In this document: positions 57,601-64,000 of the stretch, in pieces
Numbering within the stretch: the stretch's first letter is position 1
How the letters are laid out: the number at the start of each line of letters is the position of its first letter
Assembly (NCBI GenBank): GCA_015233565.1
Contig: JADFXM010000009.1
Span: 62,001-126,000 of the forward strand
Source: Candidatus Rifleibacteriota bacterium
Lineage (GTDB): Bacteria > Muiribacteriota > Ozemobacteria > Ozemobacterales > Ozemobacteraceae
DNA: 64,000 nucleotides
Reading direction: 5' to 3'
Notes under the pieces: model-generated
The model's input: only the letters and a program-made list of their open reading frames with translations
Database searches by the model: none
Told to the model about the DNA's origin: nothing
Translations under genes and position numbers: made by a program

Positions 57601-60252
57601 ATTGAAGTCAACGTGACTGGTCGCCCGGGAGGAATCTTTGTAAGGCTCGCAGAGCAAATATCAAACGAAGACAGAATTCTTTTTCAATCTGTTTCCCGCG
57701 CTATCATCATAGACAGTCGAGGCGGGTTGGCGGAGCAACTCTCGAGACGAACCGCAGCCGAAGTGACTTTACCACAACTTAATCCCACACGGTCGCACTT
57801 TCCCGAATCAAAAGCGGTTGTTGCATTGCCTCGTCATGATCTGAACTTTTTCAATGGGATCGGAGGGTTTACTCCTGACGGAAAAGAATATGTCATTACA
57901 ACAGCTAAAGATCAGGTAACACCTGCGCCATGGGTGAACGTGCTGGCGAATCCGAACTTTGGGACCATCATCTCGGAAAGCGGTATAGCCTACACATGGA
58001 GCGAAAATGCGCACGAGTTCCGCCTCAGTCCATGGAACAACGATCCGGTAGGCAATTCAAGCGGTGAAGCTTTTTACCTTCGTGATGAGGAACGCGGCCA
58101 TTTGTGGTCGCCAATGCCGTTACCCTGTCAAGGAGAAATGCCTTACGTCACCCGTCATGGGTTTGGCTACAGCGTCTTCGAACATATGGAACGCGGCATC
58201 CGCTCAGAAACCTGGACTTACGTTTCACTGGAGGCACCAGTCAAGTTCACCGTTCTCAAAGTCCGAAATGAGTCGGGGCGAAGCCGCCGGCTTTCTGTTA
58301 CTGGCTATGTTGAATGGGTGCTCGGAGAGCAGCGACCAAAATGTGCCATGCATGTGATTACCAAGATCAACCCAACCAGCGGCGCGTTGTTTGCAGTGAA
58401 CTCTTACAACCCTGAGTTTTCCAACCGAACCGCCTTTTTCGATGTGGATGATTCGACTCGAACAGTGAGCGGCGATCGAACTGAGTTTATCGGGCGCAAC
58501 GGAACGCTCCGGAATCCGGCTGCTCTTAAGCGAATCAAGCTTTCCAACAAAGTCGGAGCAGCACTTGATCCCTGTGGCGCGATACAGGTTCAATTCGATC
58601 TGGCAGAAGGCCAGGAACGTGAGATCGTATTCAGACTTGGCACAGGAAGAGATCAGGATGATGCAGTAAACTTGGTTTTTCGCTTCCGAGGTTCTACAGC
58701 CGCACGAAATGAACTTGAAATGATTTGGCAATATTGGAAAACCACACACGGCGCAGTACAAGTGGAAACACCCGATATAGCAGTGAACATCATGGCTAAT
58801 GGCTGGCTTTTATACCAGACTCTTGCCTGCCGATTCTGGGCACGAAGCGGTTATTATCAATCAGGAGGGGCATTTGGTTTCCGCGATCAGTTACAGGATG
58901 CAATGGCACTCATTCACACCCAGCCGCTCCTCGTACGCAAACACATTCTCCTTTGCGCAACCCGCCAGTTTAAAGAGGGAGATGTTCAGCATTGGTGGCA
59001 TCCTCCTTTCGGCAGGGGTGTACGCACACATTGTTCGGACGATTTTCTCTGGTTGGTTCTGGCAACCTGTCGTTACGTGCTGAGCACCGGAGATACGGGT
59101 GTGTTAAGGGAATCCTTAAACTTCCTGGAAGGCCGTCCGGTAAACGGCGACGAGGACTCCTATTTTGACCTGCCGACTAACTCAGTAGTCGTGGCAAGTT
59201 TGTATGATCACTGCGTCCGGGCAATTGTCAAAGGCCTGAATTTCGGTGAGCATGGTCTGCCGCTTATCGGTTCCGGCGATTGGAATGATGGAATGAATCT
59301 CGTGGGAGAACACGGAAAGGGGGAAAGCGTTTGGCTAGCATTTTTCCTTTATGATGTGCTTAAGCAGTTCAGTGAGGTTGCTCGCAAGGCTCTCGATTTA
59401 CCCTTTGCCGAACGCTGCCTTCAGGAGGCAAACACACTGCGTGAAAATATCGAAAAGAATGGCTGGGACGGCGAGTGGTATCGTCGCGCATACTTCGACG
59501 ATGGAACTCCGCTTGGATCGGCAAGCAACCCGGAATGCTCTATTGATTCCATTGCTCAAAGCTGGTCCGTTCTTTCCGGTGCTGGAAGTGCAAAACGATC
59601 ACAAGCGGCGATGGAAGCCTTGGATAAACAACTTATTGACAGGGAACACTCACTTGTCCGGCTTCTTTATCCGCCTCTGGACAAATCAGAGTTAAATCCA
59701 GGTTACATAAAAGGATATGTTCCGGGAGTAAGAGAGAACGGCGGGCAGTATACTCATGGAGCAATCTGGGCAACCATGGCGTTCGCTGCATTAGGCGACC
59801 GCTCTCGCGCATGGAAACTACTCGCCATGATCAATCCAATAAATCATGCCAAGTCCATAGAAGAAGCCAATATTTATAAAGTCGAACCCTATGTCGTCGC
59901 TGCAGATGTCTACGGGTTGCCTCCTCATATAGGTCGCGGCGGCTGGACGTGGTATACAGGTTCTGCTGCATGGATGTACCGTTTGATTGTAGAATCACTC
60001 TTTGGCCTAAAGCTGGATGTAGACAAACTTAAGATTTCACCGTGCCTCCCTGTAAAAGGTTGGGAAACAGTCAAGATTCACTACCGATATCGAGAGACCT
60101 TCTATCACATCACTATAAGACAAATCCATGATTCTGGCAGCGATATGCAAATTGAAGTAGATGGGTTAGACCAACAAGAGAAAACAATCCCTCTTGTCAA
60201 CGACCGTAAGGAACACAAAGTTGAGATACGAACATCAGCAACAACAACCTGA
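51640..60252 (+). CDS. ndvB: Cyclic beta-1,2-glucan synthetase (NdvB/ChvB type)
   Basis: 2870 residues, full length for the family. The N-terminal region (about 1-380) is helical; two or more membrane segments lie near 385-445; the GT84 glycosyltransferase domain (about 450-830) has a DTDTGLPRD motif with the first Asp at 606 and RYRWIRGDWQIARW; further membrane helices follow. A central glycoamylase-like region (about 1000-1350) has WYDTQSLKALPPLYISSVDSG. Two beta-sandwich plus GH94 phosphorylase-like modules end the protein, the last with IGSGDWNDGMN (catalytic-type Asp near 2547-2550). It makes periplasmic cyclic glucan from UDP-glucose, important for osmotic adaptation and host interaction. 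GTG is used because upstream residues are conserved; an alternative ATG is nine codons in. Confidence 0.95.
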   Translation: MKLLSREQMSQHGRALADSHRVTNKRVPEQLLARLNANEGILVETCNLLVSAVKASHRISPAGEWLLDNFYLIKEQIRTAKKHLPKDFSRELPSLESGPSRGFPRVYDIALEAIAHCDGRVDQKSLSSFITAYQQVTALKLGELWAIPIMLRLALIENLRRVGARVAADRVDRNLACSWANKMTAIAEKDPKSLIMLIADMARSNPPLSSSFVAELARCLQGKGPALAMPLTWVEQSLFDSGLTIEQSVQSETQQQASDQVSISNSIGSLRLLGAIDWQEFVETKSVVEQVLREDPSGVYAKMDFATRDRYRHVVEKIAKNSALSEEEVTKGVIHLAREGAETTGSDDRSAHVGFYLIDKGLPQLEHLAQMRLSNSETLLRLTSRYSFFLYIGSTLSITAILTWILLTKAHADRIQSWLLTFMGVLLILCTHHLALALVNWLTTLLVTPHPLPRMDFSSGIPAEFRTLVVIPTMLTSANSIENLVEALEVRFLANRDDNLHFGLLTDLTDAPTENIPEDRPLLQLVQRKIEELNEKYRISKGDSFFLFHRPRLWNPQEQIWMGYERKRGKLADLNSFLRKDSKSRFSLVVGKTALLVNVKYVITLDTDTGLPRDSAWKSVATMAHPLNRPLYDKKTQQISEGYSILQPRVAVSLSGSNRSLYAKLYGSDPGVDPYTRVVSDIYQDVFGEGSFNGKGIYDVDAFDLALHGRFPENKILSHDLVEGCYARSGLLSDVLIYEEYPFRYAEDVNRRYRWIRGDWQIARWLLPHVPVLDGSYEKNHLSRLSRWKIFDNLRRSLVPMAFTELFLLSWTTFSSVLFWTLSVIGIFLVQSMVASVLEMYRKPLDVSLGQHLFASARSAGRNFTQAAFTLTCLPYEAYFSLDAIIRTTWRLLITQKGLLEWNPSGNPDRCTSLLGSYRTMWFAPCFALTAICQLALSRPGSLLFAWPILGLWFVSPAIAWWISQPFAPSEAQLNPDQALFLRKIARRTWAFFETFVGPEDNWLPPDNYQENRPVPIAHRTSPTNMGLSLLANLSAYDFGYIPAGQVIERTTNAIQTMQSLERYQGHFYNWYDTQSLKALPPLYISSVDSGNLAAHLLTLRSGFLTLPNHKILNPRIFEGLNDILGVFMETSTGGASSTILAGFKNELASAIASKPATLSAAWLCIEKLTASAKQMVGSLSINTESEERWWAEVMARQCRNALTELTFLAPWATLPGVPEKFNDFKVIGEIPTLSELSELDQKLPPAISHPQAAHATPEEVDWLIKLRNLISEASKRAQERIRGIEKLSRQLNEMAHMEYDFLYDKARHLLAIGYNVGESRRDSSFYDLLASEARLATFVAIAQGQLPQECWFSLGRLLTNVGGNPVLLSWDGSMFEYLMPILVMPKYENTLLDQTYKAAVDRQIDYGTRRGVPWGISESGYNMVDVHLNYQYRAFGIPSLGLKRGLAEELVIAPYASALALMVAPKPACLNLQRLFGLGFAGRYGFFEAIDYSPSRQTHGQSGAVVRSFMGHHQGMSLLALAYILLDCPMQQRFESDPIFQATALLLQERIPKATTFFSHTTELSDLHTTPTGLEAPVRTFSGPDTPIPEVQLLSNHRYHVMVTNSGGGYSRWKDIAVTRWREDTTTDNWGTFCYLRDIESGEFWSNTYQPTLKQPKIYEVIFSEGRAEFRRCENDIDMHTEIAVSPEDDIELRRITITNRSRRRRVIEMTSYAEVVLTPPAADEAHPAFSKLFVQSEILHKRQAILCSRRPRSKGEPVPWMFHLMAVHRAKTGEVSYETDRMRFIGRGNTLSLPQAMKSTAPLSGTDGSVLDPIVAIRYRVILEPGKNATIDMVCGLAETRDVALNLIEKYKDRRLADRVFDLAWTHSQAILQQLNITEADAQLYGRLAGSVIYANAAFRADPGILIKNNRGQSGLWGYSISGDLPIVLLQIKDPSNIKLVRQLVQAHAYWRLKGLVIDLVIWNEDHAGYRQLLQDQIMGLIAAGIEVNVTGRPGGIFVRLAEQISNEDRILFQSVSRAIIIDSRGGLAEQLSRRTAAEVTLPQLNPTRSHFPESKAVVALPRHDLNFFNGIGGFTPDGKEYVITTAKDQVTPAPWVNVLANPNFGTIISESGIAYTWSENAHEFRLSPWNNDPVGNSSGEAFYLRDEERGHLWSPMPLPCQGEMPYVTRHGFGYSVFEHMERGIRSETWTYVSLEAPVKFTVLKVRNESGRSRRLSVTGYVEWVLGEQRPKCAMHVITKINPTSGALFAVNSYNPEFSNRTAFFDVDDSTRTVSGDRTEFIGRNGTLRNPAALKRIKLSNKVGAALDPCGAIQVQFDLAEGQEREIVFRLGTGRDQDDAVNLVFRFRGSTAARNELEMIWQYWKTTHGAVQVETPDIAVNIMANGWLLYQTLACRFWARSGYYQSGGAFGFRDQLQDAMALIHTQPLLVRKHILLCATRQFKEGDVQHWWHPPFGRGVRTHCSDDFLWLVLATCRYVLSTGDTGVLRESLNFLEGRPVNGDEDSYFDLPTNSVVVASLYDHCVRAIVKGLNFGEHGLPLIGSGDWNDGMNLVGEHGKGESVWLAFFLYDVLKQFSEVARKALDLPFAERCLQEANTLRENIEKNGWDGEWYRRAYFDDGTPLGSASNPECSIDSIAQSWSVLSGAGSAKRSQAAMEALDKQLIDREHSLVRLLYPPLDKSELNPGYIKGYVPGVRENGGQYTHGAIWATMAFAALGDRSRAWKLLAMINPINHAKSIEEANIYKVEPYVVAADVYGLPPHIGRGGWTWYTGSAAWMYRLIVESLFGLKLDVDKLKISPCLPVKGWETVKIHYRYRETFYHITIRQIHDSGSDMQIEVDGLDQQEKTIPLVNDRKEHKVEIRTSATTT

Positions 60253-60764
60253 TCGCCATTTTTCTCCTTATTTTCTTATGGCCTTAAAACATTAATTTGA
60301 AAGGAAGGTATCATTTATCAGCTCAATCAGAAAATTCATTTTTTTTTATCTCTCTAGCATGTGCCAGATAATGTTTGTCCGAGAGTCGTGGTACATGCTG
60401 AAAGCGTTGCAAAATGAAAGTTTTCTCACTAAACTTTAAGTCTCTCAGCCAAGCGTCTTTTTAGGGAACTTTTTATTTAAATTTGCTGCTACTGTGTCTT
60501 TTTTTCTAGTAATATTACCCTTACAAGGTCTAACCAGGAGCACGCAGCAGTCAGTGAGTTAGCTGTATTATTGAATGCTTCTTGTTGTTGCCAATTTTTT
60601 TAATATAAGCTAATATATAATTGTGAAATGTGTGATTTATTTTTTCTTAAACTAGGATAAAGAGAAAGGAGTTGAGCAAAAGAACGATAATAATTAAAGA
60701 TAAATATCAAATAAAAATTAACTAAAAAAGTAAAATAAAAAAAAAGTTAATTGAGAGGTGAATT
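60253..60764. other. Intergenic gap upstream of the kinase operon
   Basis: AT-rich leader. TATAAT occurs near 60615 but without a matching -35 at the right distance. No gene or element is supported. GAGAGGT precedes the kinase start. Confidence 0.4.
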
Positions 60765-62693
60765 ATGAGAAAGAGAGAAGAAATCCCGATAATGGGCAAT
60801 TTGCTCCTAGACCGGGCGGAAAACTGTTTGACTAGAAAATTTGGTATCACTAGTTCCTATCCAAGGGAAGAAACAAAAAAACTTCTGCATGAATTGAAAG
60901 TTCACCAAATCGAACTTGAAATTCAAAATGAGGAGCTTTGTCGGGCCCAGGAAGAGCTTGAAAAATCAAAAGCCAAATACTTTGACCTGTTTGACCAGGC
61001 TCCAGTAGGATATTTTACCCTCTCTGAAGAGGGACAAATCCTTGAAGCTAATGTCACAGCTGCACATCTTCTTGGAATTGAAAAACAAATGCTCGTACAA
61101 AATCCTCTTTCCAGCTTTATAACCCCCGAGTCCCAGGATACGTTTTACTCGCACCGTAGAAGTGTGATTAAAAGGGGCACCCAGCAAAGCTGCGAATTGC
61201 AACTCCAAAAAAAGAATGGTAATCCGTTCTATGTTCATCTTGAGAGTAAACCCATTTTTGACAGCCAAAAAAACATCAAACTTATTCGAACATCGGTCGT
61301 TGACATCCATGAAAAAAAACAAGCCACCGATGCCCTCAAGGAGACTGCACAACAAAATCAATTGCTTTTGAATTTACTTCCCCATCCGGCAATGCTAATC
61401 GATGAAAATCGGAAAATTCTTGCAGCCAATCACTTAGCCCTGACGAGTGGTGCCAGAGTCGGCGGATATTGGTTATCTGAGACAAAGCGAAGAAAAAAAC
61501 CTGCGAAGAAAAAGGAAAATTTTGAAATCCCTGGGAAACTGTTTTTCAGTGGAACCCAAAATCTTCCCGTTCAAGATGTCTCAATACTGCAGGAACATTT
61601 GGAATATGCCTTCGTTGAAGGTTTATTTTCTATCAATGGCGGTGGGCAAACTCAAAGAAACTTGGTTACCATCGTTGAAGATTCCCATTCCGCAGTTACC
61701 ATCCTGGATTTAAATGGGAACATTAAAGCCTGGAACAAGATGGCAGAAAAGACATACGGGTATACGGCATCTGAAGCGCTGAAAATGTCGGTTTTTGACA
61801 TGGTTCCTCAACAACTGGAAGCGGAAACCCATACCCTGTTGGACGATACAAAAGCCGGAGTTTTGATACAACCTTTCGAAACAAGACGGGTTGCAAAAGA
61901 TGGATGCATTGTGGATATTCGGTTAACAGTCACTAGATTAATCCAAAACGATAAAATTGTGGCCCTTGCGACCACTGAAAATGATATTACCGAATATAAC
62001 CGATGGTTGGCTTCCATAAAAGAATTGCCCCAACGCATCATCCTGGCGCAAGAAGAAGAACGCAGGCGCATTTCCCAGGAAATCCATTCGGATTTTGGCC
62101 AATCCTTAATGGCATTAAAGATGTTTGTTTGTATGTCGGCTTCCGATTTTATTAAAAGCAATATTCAGATGAAAATATTCTTTGAACAAGTAAAGAATCA
62201 ACTGAATCATATTATTGAGAAAGCCAGAGATTTATCCCATGAGTTAGCTCCCCCTAGTTTGAAATATATCGGGTTGGTGGAAGCCATAAAAAAGTTGGTT
62301 GAATCCATGAAATTCGATAAAAACCTGAAGATTCATTTCTTTCACAAAAACATGGGCGAAGCAAATTTTGAGGCCAAGGATATAATAATTTATCGAATTG
62401 TCCAGGAAGCCTTGAATAACATTTTCAAACATGCCAAAGCCACTGATGTAAGGATAAAAGCCATCTGCCGCAATTCGATGTTTTCCCTGGAGATAAGCGA
62501 TAACGGCACTGGTTTTACCTCTACTAAAACCCCCCGATCAAGGGGGTTAGGCCTGGATCTCATGAAAGAGCAAGCTGTGCTCCTTCACGGATCATTGAAC
62601 ATAGAGTCTCAAGAAGGAAAAGGAACTACAATTAAAATTGCAATGCCGGTCAAAGAGGGGAGAAAACAAACATGGAATGCAGAATCATCTTAG
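60765..62693 (+). CDS. PAS-domain sensor histidine kinase (NarL-type)
   Basis: 642 residues, soluble. After an N-terminal coiled coil (about 40-75, HELKVHQIELEIQNEELCRA), three PAS-like domains lie near 75-185, 195-290 (partly degenerate) and 300-415 (VTILDLNGNIKAWNKMAEKT). The HisKA_3 helix has EERRRISQEIHSDFGQSL with the phospho-acceptor His441, and the HATPase_c domain has QEALNNIFKHAKAT, EISDNGTGF and GLGLDLMKEQA. It autophosphorylates in response to an unknown cytoplasmic signal and passes phosphate to the overlapping regulator gene (22-base overlap). GAGAGGT upstream. Confidence 0.93.
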   Translation: MRKREEIPIMGNLLLDRAENCLTRKFGITSSYPREETKKLLHELKVHQIELEIQNEELCRAQEELEKSKAKYFDLFDQAPVGYFTLSEEGQILEANVTAAHLLGIEKQMLVQNPLSSFITPESQDTFYSHRRSVIKRGTQQSCELQLQKKNGNPFYVHLESKPIFDSQKNIKLIRTSVVDIHEKKQATDALKETAQQNQLLLNLLPHPAMLIDENRKILAANHLALTSGARVGGYWLSETKRRKKPAKKKENFEIPGKLFFSGTQNLPVQDVSILQEHLEYAFVEGLFSINGGGQTQRNLVTIVEDSHSAVTILDLNGNIKAWNKMAEKTYGYTASEALKMSVFDMVPQQLEAETHTLLDDTKAGVLIQPFETRRVAKDGCIVDIRLTVTRLIQNDKIVALATTENDITEYNRWLASIKELPQRIILAQEEERRRISQEIHSDFGQSLMALKMFVCMSASDFIKSNIQMKIFFEQVKNQLNHIIEKARDLSHELAPPSLKYIGLVEAIKKLVESMKFDKNLKIHFFHKNMGEANFEAKDIIIYRIVQEALNNIFKHAKATDVRIKAICRNSMFSLEISDNGTGFTSTKTPRSRGLGLDLMKEQAVLLHGSLNIESQEGKGTTIKIAMPVKEGRKQTWNAESS

Positions 62694-63313
62694 CCGATGA
62701 CCACAGTATTTTTCGGGAAGGTATGAAAAGCCTGTTGAGTAAAAATTCCGGACTGAAGATTGTCGGCGAGGTCAACAATGGAATGGAATTACTCGAGTTG
62801 TTAAAAACTGTTGAATGTGACTTGGCAATAGTAGATGTAGCAATGCCTGAAATGGATGGCTTAACAGCTCTTAAGGAATTGAAGAGCAAATACCCCGCAA
62901 TCAAAGTCCTCATTGTATCAATGTTAAATGATTGCGCACATTTTGGGCATGCAAAATCCCTTGGCGCATCAGGCTACCTGGCTAAAGACGACACGGGTGA
63001 AGAGCTTATTCGAGCAATTGAAAGAATCCTCAGAGGAAAAATGTATGTTTCTCCGTCTGTCACCACATTGCTAGCTGAACGTCAGGTTCATAATATAGAG
63101 AATGAAAAATCTCCGTCAATTGAGATTTTAACGAAAAGAGAGAAACAAGTATTAGGTTTGATTGCCAGGGGATTAACCAACAAAAACATTGCCGCTGATT
63201 TAATGATCAGCATTCATACCGTCGAAAATCATCGCGCTCATCTTCTGGAAAAATTAGCCACAAAAAATACCGCTTCATTAGTCAAATACGCGATCGAAAA
63301 AGGGTTACTCTAA
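62672..63313 (+). CDS. NarL/FixJ-type response regulator
   Basis: 213 residues. Receiver domain with acidic pair D9-D10, phospho-acceptor Asp55 (LAIVDVAMPEMDG), and conserved Ser/Lys further on; then a LuxR-type helix-turn-helix, LTKREKQVLGLIARGLTNKN and VENHRAHLLEKLATKN. Begins 22 bases inside the kinase gene. Cognate partner of the adjacent kinase by position. DNA target unknown. Confidence 0.94.
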   Translation: MECRIILADDHSIFREGMKSLLSKNSGLKIVGEVNNGMELLELLKTVECDLAIVDVAMPEMDGLTALKELKSKYPAIKVLIVSMLNDCAHFGHAKSLGASGYLAKDDTGEELIRAIERILRGKMYVSPSVTTLLAERQVHNIENEKSPSIEILTKREKQVLGLIARGLTNKNIAADLMISIHTVENHRAHLLEKLATKNTASLVKYAIEKGLL

Positions 63314-63390
63314 AAAGATAGTTTATAATCACCATTTTTTTCGTGGTTTCAGAGGATTTCAATTCCGCTAAAAATTGGCAATAATTGGTC

Positions 63391-63765
63391 ATGACGCGGA
63401 AGAATAAAATTCTCATTGTTGACGATCATGATGGATTCAGGAGAACCTTAAGAATATTTCTGGAATGGCAAAAGTTGGATCTTTGGGTTTTAGAAGCTAA
63501 CTCAGAGAGAGCAGGAGTTCAGAAAGCCTTGAAAGAACAACCCGAAATTGTTCTTTTGGAACTTCGGCTTCCAAAAATGAACGGAATAAAAGCCTCCAAG
63601 CTCGTAAAAAAGGTATCACCAAATTCAAAAATCATCGTCGTGTCTGTGTTTGACACCGAAAATTTTCAGAAAAGATTTCTGGGAGAACATATTTCTGATT
63701 TTATTGGAAAGAATGAATTTGACTTTCGACTTTTTCGGGTTCTCAGAAAGCATCTGAAAAATTAG
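63391..63765 (+). CDS. Stand-alone pseudo-receiver with Glu at the phosphorylation site
   Basis: 124 residues, receiver only. KILIVDDHDGF keeps the acidic pair; the phospho-acceptor is Glu57 in IVLLELRLPKMNG, and the switch Ser and Lys (IIVVSVFDTENFQ, DFIGKNE) are retained. It is a close paralogue of the receiver at 37388 but lacks the zinc ribbon. ATG at 63391 is used; no clear ribosome binding site. Its location after a kinase/regulator pair suggests a role as a constitutive or decoy output, by inference. Confidence 0.83.
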   Translation: MTRKNKILIVDDHDGFRRTLRIFLEWQKLDLWVLEANSERAGVQKALKEQPEIVLLELRLPKMNGIKASKLVKKVSPNSKIIVVSVFDTENFQKRFLGEHISDFIGKNEFDFRLFRVLRKHLKN

Positions 63766-63773
63766 GAGAAAGA

Positions 63774-64000
63774 ATGGCCAAATCGGCTGATGATGGAAGC
63801 AAAACAATCACTATGAAAGTCCTTGTCTATAAGAGGCCGAATTTCCTAACGTTGAAGGGCAAGCCCAAACCCACAATCATAAATTCTACTGATGCTGTTC
63901 TTCAGATCACAACAGACACAATTTGTGAAACGGGCTTGCACATTCTACCTGAAATAATAAAAGCATCTGACACTTTCGCGAATGCTGCAAAGAAGAAAAC
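63774..64000 (+). pseudogene. Zinc alcohol dehydrogenase remnant with internal deletion (runs off the edge)
   Basis: Starts nine bases after the pseudo-receiver with AGGAGA upstream. MKVLVYKRPN, PKPTIINSTDAVLQITTDTI and CETGLHIL match the N-terminus of threonine-dehydrogenase-like zinc alcohol dehydrogenases (normally C-G-T-D-L-H-I-L). Directly after LHIL the sequence reads PEIIKASDTFANAAKKK, which matches the extreme C-terminus of the same family (normally x-M-K-A-Y-D-T-F-x-N-A-A-K). About 280 residues of the middle, with the Rossmann domain, are missing, and the zinc Cys neighbours are altered. A deleted, non-functional relic, or a repurposed short peptide. Confidence 0.72.

Overview
The window looks like chromosomal sequence of a low-to-moderate GC, diderm, free-living bacterium. 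Outer-membrane beta-barrels ending in an aromatic residue, many lipobox signal peptides and a full-length cyclic beta-1,2-glucan synthetase point to a Gram-negative envelope. No rRNA, tRNA or CRISPR is visible, so the phylum cannot be fixed; a deep-branching environmental lineage (for example Riflebacteria-like) is only a guess. The style is distinctive: very large secreted repeat lipoproteins, many small stress-type proteins, wide intergenic gaps, and several decayed genes and tiny inverted-repeat elements.

Layout. 0-8 kb: the edge of a membrane gene, unrecognised secreted proteins, an EamA exporter, a divergent PurD and a two-gene operon with a secreted zinc metallopeptidase. 8-15 kb: a magnesium P-type ATPase paired with an EIIA-like protein, then a minus-strand operon of outer-membrane barrel, cupredoxin and adenylate cyclase. 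15.6-22.6 kb: a TIGR03118-type lipoprotein, an alpha/beta hydrolase followed by a PsiD-like pyruvoyl decarboxylase, a TPR plus beta-barrel fusion, and small secreted proteins. 22.6-26.1 kb is a decay zone with a frameshifted superoxide-reductase-like gene, Ric, CsbD, a BON pseudogene split by a 181-bp element, and a cluster of further inverted-repeat elements.

26-39 kb: a 1093-residue collagen-like lipoprotein with a BclA-like C-terminal domain, a second carboxypeptidase-regulatory-type lipoprotein, two cytoplasmic repeat/DUF5610 proteins, ClpB, a triple-BON periplasmic protein, a pseudo-receiver with Glu in place of the phospho-acceptor Asp, and an AI-2E family permease. 40-50 kb: tandem YflT/DUF1269-like stress proteins, a zinc-ribbon/TPR protein, and a 1928-residue adhesin-like lipoprotein with 15 Big_5 units and a DUF3494 (ice-binding) C-terminus. 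50-64 kb: small membrane proteins, a 2870-residue NdvB-type glucan synthetase, a PAS histidine kinase with its NarL-type regulator, a second Glu-type pseudo-receiver, and a zinc alcohol dehydrogenase remnant with its middle deleted.

Taken together, the window reads as a stress, envelope and surface region: ion homeostasis (MgtA), protein rescue (ClpB), Fe-S repair (Ric), osmotic/envelope proteins (BON, CsbD, glucan synthetase) and surface display lipoproteins. The most unusual material is a set of at least three families of short non-autonomous inverted-repeat elements with recognisable target duplications, one of which interrupts a gene cleanly, and two paralogous phosphomimetic receivers.
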